64,000 bases of DNA from Eisenbergiella porci. Its GTDB lineage: Bacteria; Bacillota; Clostridia; Lachnospirales; Lachnospiraceae. The position numbers and the translations under genes were made by a program. The stretch spans positions 1 to 64,000 of the forward strand of contig NZ_VUMI01000011.1 in assembly GCF_009696275.1 (NCBI RefSeq), read 5' to 3'. The notes under the pieces were generated by a model. That model ran no database searches and was not told the DNA's origin. It saw nothing but the letters and a program-made list of their open reading frames with translations. Positions 19,217 to 28,361 of the stretch are shown here, piece after piece. How positions within the stretch are numbered: the first letter of the stretch is position 1; each line of letters opens with the position of its first letter.

Positions 19217-20242
19217 TCAGTCCTTTTGCGCCAGCTCCAGAATCCACTGGCACAGGTCTTCAAAGCTTATTCCAATGGCCCGGGCTTCCTGCGGAATCAG
19301 GGAGGTAGGGGTCATTCCGGGAAGGGTGTTGGCCTCCAGGCAATACAGCTTGCCTTCCTTATCCATCATGAAATCCATCCGCGCATATTTTTTGAGGCGC
19401 AGCGCCCGGAATACTTTTTCGGAAATGAGCTGCATTTCCCTGGACTTATCCTCCGGCAGGTCCGCCGGGCAGGTTTCAATGGTGCTTCCCGCCTGGTATT
19501 TGTTCTTATAATCATAAAAGCCGCAGAGAGGGGCGATCTCAATTACCGGCAGCGCTTTTCCGTCAATGACTGCACAGGAAAATTCCCGTCCTTCAATATA
19601 CTGCTCAATTACCGCTTCCTCATCATATTTGAAGGCTTCCTCCAGGGCGGCCTGGTATTCCTTTTCCTCATGCACGATGCATACGCCCACGCTGGAACCG
19701 CCCTTGCAGGCCTTAACTACACAGGGATAAGGCACTCTTTCCGCGCTTTCCTGTCCCTTTCTCACACGGATCCCCGCCGGGGTCGGAATGCCGTGGAAGG
19801 CAAAAAGCTCTTTTGCCAGGCTCTTATCCATGGACAGCGCCGAGCTGACGTAATCCGTTCCCGTATAATGGATTCCAAGCAGGTCAAAAGCCGCCTGCAC
19901 CTTTCCGTTCTCTCCGTCCTCTCCATGCAGTCCCAGGAAAACAACATCGGCCATCTGGCAGATCTCTATCACGTTGGGGCCGAAAAAGCTCCTTCCGCCA
20001 TCCTTTCGCAGCGCCTTTATCTGCACTATATCAGGATTGCTTTCCTTGATTCCCCCTATGTTTTCAGCCCAGTCCACATCCTTTTCAAAAATGCCGGCGT
20101 AATCGTCTTCATATCCCAGATAGACATCCAGCAAAACCGCCTGGTGTCCCTTTTTCTTTAACGCTTCATAAATCATGCGGCTGGAGCTTAAGGAAACATC
20201 CCTCTCCGTACTGATGCCGCCGCCTAATACCACAATTTTCAT
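19217..20242 (-). CDS. ddl: D-alanine-D-alanine ligase
   Basis: Makes D-Ala-D-Ala for peptidoglycan. 341 aa. ATP-grasp fold with GGGISTERDVSLSS at the N-terminus, GLHGEDGENGKVQ, the KGGSSVGV loop, and the omega-loop FYDYKNKYQAGST carrying the Tyr typical of D-Ala-D-Ala enzymes rather than the His of VanA-type D-Ala-D-Lac ligases. The C-terminal metal site is YCLEANTLPGMTPTSL. First gene of ddl-murF-DUF1848. Nothing suggests built-in glycopeptide resistance here. Confidence 0.95.
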   Translation of the reverse strand: MKIVVLGGGISTERDVSLSSSRMIYEALKKKGHQAVLLDVYLGYEDDYAGIFEKDVDWAENIGGIKESNPDIVQIKALRKDGGRSFFGPNVIEICQMADVVFLGLHGEDGENGKVQAAFDLLGIHYTGTDYVSSALSMDKSLAKELFAFHGIPTPAGIRVRKGQESAERVPYPCVVKACKGGSSVGVCIVHEEKEYQAALEEAFKYDEEAVIEQYIEGREFSCAVIDGKALPVIEIAPLCGFYDYKNKYQAGSTIETCPADLPEDKSREMQLISEKVFRALRLKKYARMDFMMDKEGKLYCLEANTLPGMTPTSLIPQEARAIGISFEDLCQWILELAQKD

Positions 20243-20545
20243 GAGTCTCCTCCAATTCCTGTAATTTATTTTAAGCTAAGACAGCTTTTCTCAGGAACTG
20301 TTATAAAATGCACAGTCCAGTTCCTTACTACCTTATTTTTCACAGGGCCAATTTATGTCAGATACCGCCCGTGCTTTTCAATTGTAGCATATCCGGGGCT
20401 ATTAGAAAATGAAAAAGATGCTTTTTTTAAGGCTCACAGTGTTCCGGGGGAGGGCATGGAAATACCCGTCCGGGCCGCGGGAGGGATGCGGTTCGGGCGG
20501 GTTGGGATTTGAACAGGGACCTGGATAAGAATTCAGGAATTAAAA
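20243..20545. other. ddl upstream region with a G-rich block
   Basis: 303 bases without a gene. The part near ddl is AT-rich and should hold its promoter. From about 20430 to 20512 lies a G-rich block on the plus strand (GTGTTCCGGGGGAGGGCATGG, later CGGGCCGCGGGAGGG) that resembles part of the large palindromes elsewhere in the window. It is not itself a clear palindrome. Confidence 0.4.
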
Positions 20546-21739
20546 TTAAAAGCCGGTATCCCTGTATACAATTTTTCCGTTAATTATAGTGCACATGGTC
20601 CTGGTGAAGGTTTCCATAGGGTTGCCTGTAAAAATAGCAATATCCGCATCCTTTCCTGGTTCCAGGCTGCCCACACGATCAAATACGCGGCAGATACGGG
20701 CGGGATTGCAGGTAATGGCTCTCAGTCCTTCCTCCAAAGGCAGTCCGGACTTTACGGCAAGACCCGCGCAAATGGGCAGCGACTGGATAAGGGATACGGG
20801 GTGATCGGTGGTAATTGCCACCAGCACCCCTGCCTCGCGCAGAATGCCTGCGGTTTTAAAAGCCATATTCTGTACTTCTATTTTGCTTCTGCTGGACAGG
20901 TCGGGGCCGACTATTGCGGGAAAGCCCTCTTTTGCCAGGTCCTCCGCGATGAGGTGTCCTTCACTGCAGTGGTCAAGTGTCATAGAGAGTCCGAATTCTT
21001 TTGCAATGCGTATGGCGGTATATATATCGTCCACCCGATGTACATGCGCCTTCAGGGGAATTTTCCCTTCCAGTACGGGCATCCAGCATTCCAGGCGGAA
21101 ATCCGGTTCAAAATCCGGTTCCTGCCCCTTCGGGCAATCCTTTGTCAGGCGCATTTTTTTCTTACGGTATTGTACAGCCTTATGGAGCTCCTCCCGCAGG
21201 ATTCCCGCGATGGCCATTCTGGTAACCGGGGATTTTTCCTGGCCGGAAAAATTAACCTTGGGGTTTTCTCCGAAAGCGATTTTCATAGCGGCAGGGGCCT
21301 TTACAATCAAATCATCTATGCGTCTGCCCTTTGTTTTAATAAAGGCAAACTGGCCGCCCACCACGTTGGAGCTTCCCGGGCCTACCATAATTGAGGTAAT
21401 TCCTGCCCGGACGGCATCGTCAAATGCGGCATCCATGGTATTTACGGCGTCTATGGCTCTCAGCCAAGGCGTTACCGGAGAGACATTTTCATTGCAGTCA
21501 TCTCCCTCCATCCCTTTTTTTTCTTCCGTAATGCCAACATGGCAGTGGGCTTCAATCAGGCCCGGCATCACCAGGCAGCCGGATGCATCAATGATTTCCG
21601 TACTGCCCGTGTCCGGGACTTCTATCCTTTCCGCCACTGCGGTTATTTTTCCATTTTCGATCAGGACGCTGCCCTTGGGGATAACCTTTCCCATCATGGG
21701 AAATACGCGTCCGTTTTGTATCAGCAGCTTACCTTCCAT
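20546..21739 (-). CDS. Amidohydrolase, imidazolonepropionase-like
   Basis: 397 aa metal-dependent hydrolase of the amidohydrolase superfamily. Beta-sandwich start (LLIQNGRVFPMMGKVIPKGSVLIENGKI), then LVMPGLIEAHCHVG with metal ligands His65 and His67, later LKAHVHRVDD and LDHCSEGHLI (two further His) and the ITTDHPVSL Asp, closing with NPARICRVFDRVGSLEPGKDADIAIF. The substrate is unknown; cyclic amide or dipeptide-like compounds are typical. It begins one base after the spoIIQ stop (TGA-G-ATG), so it is co-transcribed with the sporulation pair. Whether it has a sporulation role is open. Confidence 0.85.
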   Translation of the reverse strand: MEGKLLIQNGRVFPMMGKVIPKGSVLIENGKITAVAERIEVPDTGSTEIIDASGCLVMPGLIEAHCHVGITEEKKGMEGDDCNENVSPVTPWLRAIDAVNTMDAAFDDAVRAGITSIMVGPGSSNVVGGQFAFIKTKGRRIDDLIVKAPAAMKIAFGENPKVNFSGQEKSPVTRMAIAGILREELHKAVQYRKKKMRLTKDCPKGQEPDFEPDFRLECWMPVLEGKIPLKAHVHRVDDIYTAIRIAKEFGLSMTLDHCSEGHLIAEDLAKEGFPAIVGPDLSSRSKIEVQNMAFKTAGILREAGVLVAITTDHPVSLIQSLPICAGLAVKSGLPLEEGLRAITCNPARICRVFDRVGSLEPGKDADIAIFTGNPMETFTRTMCTIINGKIVYRDTGF

Positions 21740-21740
21740 C

Positions 21741-22658
21741 TCAGCTCAGCCTGTTCAGTGGATTTACCGGCTGTCCGTCTTTGGTCAGCTTGAAATAAAC
21801 ATTGCAGCCTTCCACGCTGTAATATTTGGTAGGCTCCGCCACCTTTCCGATAATTTCCCCGGTGGTTACCACATCACCTTCGGCTACGGTAAGATCCGTC
21901 AGCTGTCCGTAGGTAAGTTCATAGCCGTCGCCCAGATTCATAATGACTGCGGTTCCGATTTCCGGATCCTCATAAATGGTGGTTACCTGTCCGTCGGCGG
22001 CAGCCGTAATGCCTTCTCCCTGGGTAGCGGCAATGATGATCGCCGGATTATATTTATACTGCTGGAGTGTGGCAAAAAAGACGGTCTTGTCCATGCTGTA
22101 ATTCACGAGGACATTTCCCACGATGGGCCATACAAGGGTATCTGACTCGGAAAAATCCAGGGCAGGCACCGTATTCATGGCATCCTCGTCTCTTTTTGCA
22201 GTCTCATTCCCATCGTCTGTTTTTGCTATGGCATCGGACGCGTTTGCTTCCAGCGCTTCCTGTGATTCCTGTGCCAGCGCCTCCTGTTGCGCTTCGGCCT
22301 GTGCCGCCTCTGCAGCTGCCTGCTCCGCTGCCGCCTGCTCTCCGGCGTTTGCCGTGCTGCCAAGCATTTTCATGTCAGGGTTGTCCACTTTCCCGGAATT
22401 GGCCTCCTGAAAGCTGGGATCATAGTCCAGCTCACCGGCATCAGCCTGCTGTTCACCCAATTCCTGTGCTTCACCCGCTTTATCCCTGTTGGCTTCGTCC
22501 AGCGTGGTGAAATCCACAATATAATTATCCTCTTCTTTTTCCTGGCCTCTGTTTCTTACATACAAGCCGGTAGCGGTCAGCGCCGTCAGAACGAGGCAGC
22601 TGGATACCAGCATGATTGCTTTTTCTTTTCTAAAGCTTGATCTCCTTCTTCTTCTCAT
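21741..22658 (-). CDS. spoIIQ: SpoIIQ-like LytM/M23 protein, zinc ligands lost
   Basis: 305 aa from ATG 22658 (AAGGAA upstream). One membrane helix (about residues 14-34) after a basic MRRRRRSSFRKEK start, an Ala/Gln/Glu-rich spacer with AEQAAAEAAQ-type repeats, then a LytM domain (LVWPIVGNVLVNYS ... ITAAADGQVTTIYEDPEIGTAVIMNLGDGYELTYGQLTD ... GCNVYFKL). SpoIIQ of the forespore membrane pairs with SpoIIIAH of the mother cell during engulfment. The M23 zinc ligands are absent: HxGxD is replaced by YNPAIIIAATQG, YGHL by YGQL, and HLHF by NVYF. So it can only be structural. It follows spoIID by 89 bases, the usual clostridial order. Confidence 0.85.
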   Translation of the reverse strand: MRRRRRSSFRKEKAIMLVSSCLVLTALTATGLYVRNRGQEKEEDNYIVDFTTLDEANRDKAGEAQELGEQQADAGELDYDPSFQEANSGKVDNPDMKMLGSTANAGEQAAAEQAAAEAAQAEAQQEALAQESQEALEANASDAIAKTDDGNETAKRDEDAMNTVPALDFSESDTLVWPIVGNVLVNYSMDKTVFFATLQQYKYNPAIIIAATQGEGITAAADGQVTTIYEDPEIGTAVIMNLGDGYELTYGQLTDLTVAEGDVVTTGEIIGKVAEPTKYYSVEGCNVYFKLTKDGQPVNPLNRLS

Positions 22659-22747
22659 AGGGCATTCCTTCTCTTTCCTATTCATTTTGGCAGATGCCAA
22701 TTATCAGTTGAAATCCTTCAAGCTTAGTCTTTCCGTTTTCCTTTCCA

Positions 22748-23755
22748 TTATTCAGTTTTTTGTATTTCAACACCTTTAAAAAAATCTTTTAAAAGAGCCA
22801 GAAAATCCTCGCCCTGCACCGCCCTGCGGTTAGCCTCAAACTGACAGAAACCCAGCCCATGCCCTACGCCGCGGCTTTCCAGCACTACAAGCCCCTGCTC
22901 CTCACTGATGGTAAAGCAGGAGGAATTCAGGGAAAAAAGGCTGCGGAATTTTTCTCCCGACATATGTATTCCCTCCGCATCCACCCACAGGACATAACCG
23001 GCGCTGTCTCTTGTGAGGGTTATTTTTTCCGTTTCACTGACTCCCAGGGCCGTCCAGAATTCGTTTTTCTTTATGGTTGTTCGCAAGGTATAGCCTTCGG
23101 CTTCTATATCATGCTCGCAGTCCACGCTCACCAGATAATCATAGCCTTCGCCCAGCACCTCCCTGCCGTTTCTCGTCTTTCCCGCACTGAGCCAGAAGTA
23201 GGCCGGTTCTATAAGCTTTCCCTCCCAGGTCAGATACATACCCTTTGTTTCTGATACAGCCCGGGAAATTTTTGCCTGATTATCCACAGCCGAGCTTCCC
23301 CAGAGAGCTTCCCGTTCCCGCAGATCCAGATAGTCCTGTCCGATTTTCCTGGCGGAAATCGTTGTTTCTTCAACCGATGCCCTTTCCTCATACGCCTTCA
23401 TGCACATGGTCCGGAGGATCACAGCCTGCGCCTTGAGCGTCTCTTCCTCACAGCCTGCGGGGATACTGGCCGCCAAAGCGCCTTCCACATAAACCTCCAG
23501 GGGGATTCTGCTCACTCCCGCGCTGCTTTCACAGGCCACCATGAACTTTCCTTCTTCCTCAAATACCGGAACGGTTTCATGGCCGCTTTCTCCTTTTCCG
23601 AAAAAAAGGCTGCATACATAGGGAAGCAGGAGTAAAAATAAAAGGACCGCACAAAGATCCAGCAGCCGCTGCCGGCCTGCGGAATTTCTGAATGCGGGGG
23701 AAAACGGCCTGCGGGGGGTGGGGCGGGTTTTCGGAAGTAACTTTTTTCTGTCCAT
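22748..23755 (-). CDS. spoIID: Stage II sporulation protein D (SpoIID/LytB domain)
   Basis: Peptidoglycan lytic transglycosylase of the engulfment machine. 335 aa from ATG 23755, chosen because GGAGAG lies seven bases upstream; the frame stays open to 24226 but that part lies in a palindrome and looks non-coding. Cytoplasmic basic tail, one membrane helix (LLDLCAVLLFLLLLPYVCSLFF, about residues 35-56), then the SpoIID domain (PLEVYVEGALAASIPAGCEEETLKAQAVILRT; AGKTRNGREVLG; GVGHGLGFCQFEANRRAVQG). The place of the catalytic Glu in the usual A-x-EMP-A motif reads AASIPA, so the Glu is Ser. Activity is doubtful unless another residue serves. Confidence 0.87.
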   Translation of the reverse strand: MDRKKLLPKTRPTPRRPFSPAFRNSAGRQRLLDLCAVLLFLLLLPYVCSLFFGKGESGHETVPVFEEEGKFMVACESSAGVSRIPLEVYVEGALAASIPAGCEEETLKAQAVILRTMCMKAYEERASVEETTISARKIGQDYLDLREREALWGSSAVDNQAKISRAVSETKGMYLTWEGKLIEPAYFWLSAGKTRNGREVLGEGYDYLVSVDCEHDIEAEGYTLRTTIKKNEFWTALGVSETEKITLTRDSAGYVLWVDAEGIHMSGEKFRSLFSLNSSCFTISEEQGLVVLESRGVGHGLGFCQFEANRRAVQGEDFLALLKDFFKGVEIQKTE

Positions 23756-23828
23756 AGTCATCTCTCCGCATTCTGCATATTTACTCCATTCTATGTCCCA
23801 CCACCCATTTTTATTCGTGGGGAACGGA

Positions 23829-24192
23829 TGAAGGCATGTGCCACGGCGGCTTCCCGTCTCTGTCCGGTGGGGGCCGGGGCCTGTCTGTGTTTCCCGGGGG
23901 CGGCGGTGGGGTATTTTCTGATCCAGTTTCAAAAACGGGGTGTTTCTAACTGTTTCGCAAAGCCAGGATTCGGCCAACGTGGCCAAAACTCCTCGCCCGC
24001 GCGACTTACGTCGCATTGGCTCGTCAGACAGGCCACTAGGGGCGGCCGAATCCTGGCTTTTCGAAGCAGTAAGAAACATCTCCGTTTTTTCCAATGGATC
24101 TGAAAATATCCCCACCGCCGCCCCCGGGAAACACAGACAGGCCCCGGCCCCCACCGGACAGAGACGGGAAGCCGCCGTGGCACATGCCTTTA
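23829..24192. repeat. Very large GC-rich palindrome A
   Basis: Arms 23831-23910 and 24111-24190 are exact reverse complements over 80 bases. Pairing continues inward with few mismatches through about 23911-23993 against 24030-24110 (shared CAAAGCCAGGATTCGGCC-type blocks), leaving a small centre near 24000. The whole could fold into one hairpin of about 160 bp. It lies between the 3' end of the aconitase-like gene and the start of spoIID. Outer ends read GGAT-AAGGCATGTG. No target-site duplication was seen. Confidence 0.95.
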
Positions 24193-24350
24193 TCCTATTG
24201 GTTGTGATAATAGGGAGGAAGGACAAGGGGTAAATATGGCAAAGGCCATATCTGTATTTGGGAACAGATATGGCCTTTGGAGGTGATAATGATAAAAAGT
24301 TATTGGTAATGAGCGATATTTAATAATAATTTGTTAGGGTTGTTATTTTA

Positions 24351-26642
24351 CTATTTTACGCGGTTGTAATTTATGAGGCAGCCGTCCAGGATGATTTGGC
24401 GTTCTTCTTTGGTTAGGTCGCCCAAGGTTAGGGGGAAGGGGGTGAGGCCTTCGGGGGTCACGGTGTAGGCGGTAATGGTGTCCTGGGCTTCTTCTACGGC
24501 TTTTCTGATGCCGGGGATGAAGAGGTAGTCTTTGTTGGTAAAGGGAAGGGGGCCTTCTTCAATGAGGAAGGGGAGCATTCCCCAGTTAATCAGGTTGGAG
24601 CGGTAGCGTTTGGTGGCGTATTCGGTGGCTATGTTGGCCCAGCCGCCCAGGACTTTCTGGCAGCTGGCTGCCTGTTCCCTGGCGGATCCATCGCCGGGTT
24701 TTACTGCAAAAATGGTGGATCCAAAGCCGATGTTTCCTTCGCCTGCTTCCGGGAAGCGGGTGTGGATGGTTTCCATGACGGGCTTCAGCTCGGGCTTGGC
24801 CTCCAGGGGGCACTTTCCTTCCATTACGGCGGTCTGGGCGGTTTGGATGTCTTTTGCCAGGCCTACGTAGGCGGGGTCTTTGCGGGAAAGCGTGAATTCC
24901 GCAAGGCCCAGAGGGTTGGAGCGGTAGGAGGAGGTTTCTCCGGAGGGGATCAGTTCATCGGTTGTGGTAACCGGGTCGTGGATCTCGGATACTAAGCGGA
25001 GTACCAGGTTTTCCGGGAGTTCGCACATGGCCGGCCAGTCTTTGATGTTGGGGCCGAAGTGGATTGCCACCTCAGGATCCGCCGCGCCCTTGGAATCGAA
25101 TACGCGGTTTGCATATATTTTGGAGTCAAAATGGTATTTGTATTTGCCCAGGGTAGCATCAAATTCCGTTGCCGGTGTGAGGACGCCTTTGTTGGCTGCA
25201 GTTGCCGCAATGGAGCGGGCATCCATGAGCGCAACGGATGCGATCTGGCCGTTCTGGAGCTTGCTGCCTTCTCTGTTGGGGAAGTTCCTGGTGGAGTGGC
25301 GGATGCTGAAGCCGTTATTGGCCGGGGTATCGCCTGCTCCGAAACAGGGGCCGCAGAAGGCGGTTTTCATGACTGCGCCGGTTTCCATAATCGTGGCGGC
25401 ACAGCCGTTTTTGATGAGTTCCATATAAATGGGCATGGAAGCAGGGTAAACGCTGAGCGTAAATTCATCCGCACCGATGTATTGTCCTTTGAGGATGTCC
25501 GCTGCCGCGCAGATATTTTCAAAGCCGCCGCCTGCACAGCCGGCGATGATTCCCTGGTCCACATGGAATTTTCCGTTTCTCACTTTGTCGTGCAGGGTGT
25601 AGTTGACAGCGCCGTCAAGGCTTACCTGGGCTTTCTTTTCCACATCGCCCAGGATGTCATCCAGATTGGCGTTGAGTTCTTCAATCGTATAGGTGTTGCT
25701 GGGGTGGAAGGGCATGGCAATCATGGGTCTGATGGCGGAGAGGTCCACAGTTACCAGGCCGTCATAGTAGGCCACGTTTCCGGGGTTGAGTTCCTTATAT
25801 TCTTCCTTCCTGCCATGGATTTCGTAGAATTCTTCGATTTCCCTGTCTGTTTTCCAGATGGAGGAGAGACAGGTGGTTTCCGTGGTCATGACGTCGATGC
25901 CGATTCGGAAGTCAGCACTCAGTTTTTCCACGCCGGGGCCTACAAATTCCATGACTTTATTTTTCACATAGCCATTTCTGAATACTGCGCCGATGACAGC
26001 CAGGGCAACGTCCTGGGGGCCTACGCCTCTGATGGGCTCTCCGGTGAGGTAAACGGCAACTACGCCGGGCATTTTGATATCATAGGTCTGGTTGAGAAGC
26101 TGTTTAACCAGCTCCGGCCCGCCTTCGCCCATGGCCATGGTTCCCAGCGCGCCGTAGCGGGTATGGGAATCGGAGCCGAGAATCATCCTGCCTCCGCCGG
26201 CAAGCATTTCCCTGGCGAACTGGTGGATAACAGCCTGATGAGGGGGCACATAGACGCCGCCGTATTTCTTGGCACAGGTGAGTCCGAAGAGGTGATCGTC
26301 TTCATTAATCGTCCCGCCCACCGCACAGAGTGAATTGTGGCAGTTGGTAAGCACATAGGGTATGGGGAATTTGGTCAGCCCTGATGCTCTCGCCGTCTGA
26401 ATAATTCCTACAAAGGTTATATCATGGGAGGTCAGCTTGTCAAATTTGATTTTCAGGTTGTCCATGTTACCGGAAGTGTTGTGGCTTTCCAGGATGCCGT
26501 AGGCAATTGTTTCCTTTGCCGCTTCCTCCTTTGTTACCTGTCTTCCGGTTTCGGCAGCTATCCGCGCCGCCGCATCCTGATTATCAGGAATGATCTGTGT
26601 GCCGTTTACAAGATAGGCACCGCCTTCTAGTAATGTTACCAT
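24351..26642 (-). CDS. Aconitase-family hydratase (YbhJ-like)
   Basis: 763 aa, 4Fe-4S hydro-lyase. Matches the aconitase domain order: [71 protein letters not shown] and [32 protein letters not shown], supplying the cluster cysteines and active-site Ser/Arg. A C-terminal swivel domain follows ([27 protein letters not shown]). It resembles the putative hydratase YbhJ and the aconitases of Clostridia rather than AcnA. It may serve as the citrate-isocitrate enzyme for glutamate synthesis. The 3' third uses strikingly C-ended codons (plus strand G-rich) compared with the 5' part. Strong ribosome site AAGGAGGAGAC. Confidence 0.85.
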   Translation of the reverse strand: MVTLLEGGAYLVNGTQIIPDNQDAAARIAAETGRQVTKEEAAKETIAYGILESHNTSGNMDNLKIKFDKLTSHDITFVGIIQTARASGLTKFPIPYVLTNCHNSLCAVGGTINEDDHLFGLTCAKKYGGVYVPPHQAVIHQFAREMLAGGGRMILGSDSHTRYGALGTMAMGEGGPELVKQLLNQTYDIKMPGVVAVYLTGEPIRGVGPQDVALAVIGAVFRNGYVKNKVMEFVGPGVEKLSADFRIGIDVMTTETTCLSSIWKTDREIEEFYEIHGRKEEYKELNPGNVAYYDGLVTVDLSAIRPMIAMPFHPSNTYTIEELNANLDDILGDVEKKAQVSLDGAVNYTLHDKVRNGKFHVDQGIIAGCAGGGFENICAAADILKGQYIGADEFTLSVYPASMPIYMELIKNGCAATIMETGAVMKTAFCGPCFGAGDTPANNGFSIRHSTRNFPNREGSKLQNGQIASVALMDARSIAATAANKGVLTPATEFDATLGKYKYHFDSKIYANRVFDSKGAADPEVAIHFGPNIKDWPAMCELPENLVLRLVSEIHDPVTTTDELIPSGETSSYRSNPLGLAEFTLSRKDPAYVGLAKDIQTAQTAVMEGKCPLEAKPELKPVMETIHTRFPEAGEGNIGFGSTIFAVKPGDGSAREQAASCQKVLGGWANIATEYATKRYRSNLINWGMLPFLIEEGPLPFTNKDYLFIPGIRKAVEEAQDTITAYTVTPEGLTPFPLTLGDLTKEERQIILDGCLINYNRVK

Positions 26643-26699
26643 GTGTCTCCTCCTTTATTTATGTAATGCATAATTTTCAGCTTCACTTACTGATTACTT

Positions 26700-26728
26700 A
26701 TTATAGAGGAAACACAAAAAGGAATCAA
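26700..26728 (-). promoter_or_regulatory. Promoter of the aconitase-like gene
   Basis: On the minus strand TTGATT (plus 26723-26728) - 17 bases - TATAAT (plus 26700-26705), about 60 bases before the start codon. Consensus -10 and correct spacing. Confidence 0.7.
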
Positions 26729-26903
26729 TCTTAAATTGCGGGTACTTTCCGGTATCCGCAGATAGCGCTGCAATTTACATCTCCTTTGGGCTTCCGGCGC
26801 CTATGCTAAAATTCTGTTAAGCTGTGTGTAAAACAGTTGAGTCATCTTCTGCTTTCTGTTATTGTGTATAGTAAAAACATTTCCCAAAGGAGGTATGCAT
26901 TTT

Positions 26904-26975
26904 ATGGATGAATCAGACGACAGTGACGGAAATCCTTCCTGTTTTCAGTTCCGCAGAATGGTATTGCTGGAATGA
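26904..26975 (+). CDS. Possible 23-residue acidic leader peptide
   Basis: ATG at 26904 preceded by AAAGGAGGT, the best ribosome site in this region, ten bases upstream. It encodes MDESDDSDGNPSCFQFRRMVLLE and stops 73 bases before the CNNM/CBS gene. No known family. It may be a leader peptide or a decayed gene start; the strong ribosome site is the only support. Confidence 0.35.
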   Translation: MDESDDSDGNPSCFQFRRMVLLE

Positions 26976-27048
26976 TCCTTTTTGTCACAGGAACCGGCAG
27001 CCATCACTGAATTGAATTATGAAAGGATTTTATCTGTAAGGTTAAATT

Positions 27049-28275
27049 ATGAATATTACACTGTTAATTATTATTTTATGTATTGTCATGTCTGCTTATT
27101 TCTCCGCAACGGAAACCGCTTTTTCTTCCCTGAACCGTATCCGCATAAAAAATATGGCCGATAAGGGGAACAAAAGGGCCGCGCTTGTCCTGAAGCTGTC
27201 CTCGGATTATGACAGGCTTCTTTCCACCATTCTTATCGGCAATAATATTGTGAATATAGCCAGCGCTTCCCTTTCTACCCTGCTGTTTGTCAGGTTCCTG
27301 GGGGAGGATATGGGCGCCAGTGTTTCCACCGCCGTCACTACTGTGGTGGTCCTGATTTTCGGCGAGGTGTCTCCCAAGAGTATTGCCAAGGAAGCGCCTG
27401 AGAGCTTTGCCATGTTTTCAGCGCCCCTTCTGAACGGTTTCGCCCTTCTGCTCACTCCCCTGAACTTTCTTTTTAAACAGTGGAAAAAAGTGCTCTCCCG
27501 GCTTTTTGGCACCGCCTCAAACCAGACTATTACAGAAGAGGAGCTGATAACGATTGTGGAAGAGGCGCAGCAGGGCGGCGGCATCGACAGCCAGGAGGGC
27601 GAGCTGCTGCGCAATGCTATTGAGTTTAACGAGCTGAAGGCGGCTGACATCCTTACTCCCAGGATCGATATTACCGGAATCAGCGCGGATGCCTCCTCTG
27701 AAAAAATTGCTTCCGTTTTCGCGGCTACCGGTTATTCCCGTCTTCCTGTATATCAGGGCTCCATTGACAATATCACCGGAATTTTGTATCAGAAGGATTT
27801 TTACAATTCGGTTTATGGAACGGACAAAGCCATTGAGAGCATCATCCGCCCGGCGCTTTACATAACCAGGCACCGTAAAATCAGCCTGCTGTTAAAGGAG
27901 CTTCAGGCTTCCAAGCTTCATATCGCCGTCGTCATCGATGAATTCGGCGGCACCGTAGGCATTGTTACCCTGGAGGATATCCTGGAGGAGCTGGTGGGGG
28001 AAATATGGGATGAACATGACGAAATCATCCAGCCCATCCGCAGGCTTTCCGGGAAGGAATATCTGGTCATGGGCAGCGCCAATGCGGATAAGCTGTTCGA
28101 AACGCTTGGCGTGGATGAGGAAACGGAGACGGTCTCCGTCAACGGCTGGATTATGAATAGCCTCTCAAAAATACCGGAAAAGGGAGACTCCTTCAGCTTT
28201 CACGGCTGGAAGGTAATCGTAACGGAAATGGAAGAAAGACGTGTGAAAACCGCACGTATGGTCCGCACCGATTAA
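27049..28275 (+). CDS. CNNM/HlyC-CorC family membrane protein with CBS pair
   Basis: 408 aa. N-terminal DUF21 transmembrane domain (about residues 1-130: MNITLLIIILCIVMSAYFSATETAFSS, LIGNNIVNIASASLST, IFGEVSPKSIAKE), a central CBS pair (LTPRIDITGI ... YSRLPVYQGSIDNITGIL ... VIDEFGGTVGIVTLEDILEELVG), and a C-terminal CorC_HlyC domain. Members are linked to Mg2+ or Co2+ efflux and acid or salt tolerance; 'hemolysin' is a historical name. It stands alone, with a weak ribosome site, and is followed by a strong bidirectional terminator. Confidence 0.9.
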   Translation: MNITLLIIILCIVMSAYFSATETAFSSLNRIRIKNMADKGNKRAALVLKLSSDYDRLLSTILIGNNIVNIASASLSTLLFVRFLGEDMGASVSTAVTTVVVLIFGEVSPKSIAKEAPESFAMFSAPLLNGFALLLTPLNFLFKQWKKVLSRLFGTASNQTITEEELITIVEEAQQGGGIDSQEGELLRNAIEFNELKAADILTPRIDITGISADASSEKIASVFAATGYSRLPVYQGSIDNITGILYQKDFYNSVYGTDKAIESIIRPALYITRHRKISLLLKELQASKLHIAVVIDEFGGTVGIVTLEDILEELVGEIWDEHDEIIQPIRRLSGKEYLVMGSANADKLFETLGVDEETETVSVNGWIMNSLSKIPEKGDSFSFHGWKVIVTEMEERRVKTARMVRTD

Positions 28276-28304
28276 GACAGGCGCCGGACGGCGCACCATC
28301 AAAA

Positions 28305-28330
28305 CAGCCGCGCCAATAAAGGCGCGGCTG
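28305..28330. terminator. Bidirectional terminator between converging genes
   Basis: CAGCCGCGCC-AATAAA-GGCGCGGCTG, a perfect 10-bp stem. Flanked by AAAA on the left (TTTT for the minus transcript), serving the kinase gene at 28362 and the membrane-protein gene ending at 28275. Confidence 0.85.
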
Positions 28331-28361
28331 TCATATGATAATCATTCCCCATGTAAAACGC

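Noticed and set aside
20500-20530. tRNA-like T-loop (GTTCAAATCC on the minus strand)
   Set aside because: The flanking bases cannot form the 5-bp T stem and no cloverleaf or anticodon arm could be drawn.
20808-22145. 445-codon open frame on the plus strand opposite the amidohydrolase and SpoIIQ genes
   Set aside because: Lies antisense to two clearly coding genes, has low-complexity Ser/Pro-rich content and no family resemblance; a shadow of the codon use on the other strand.
22748-24226. 492-aa version of SpoIID starting at 24226
   Set aside because: The extra 157 residues come from palindrome A and have no SpoIID character; the ATG at 23755 has a proper ribosome site and gives a normal-length protein.
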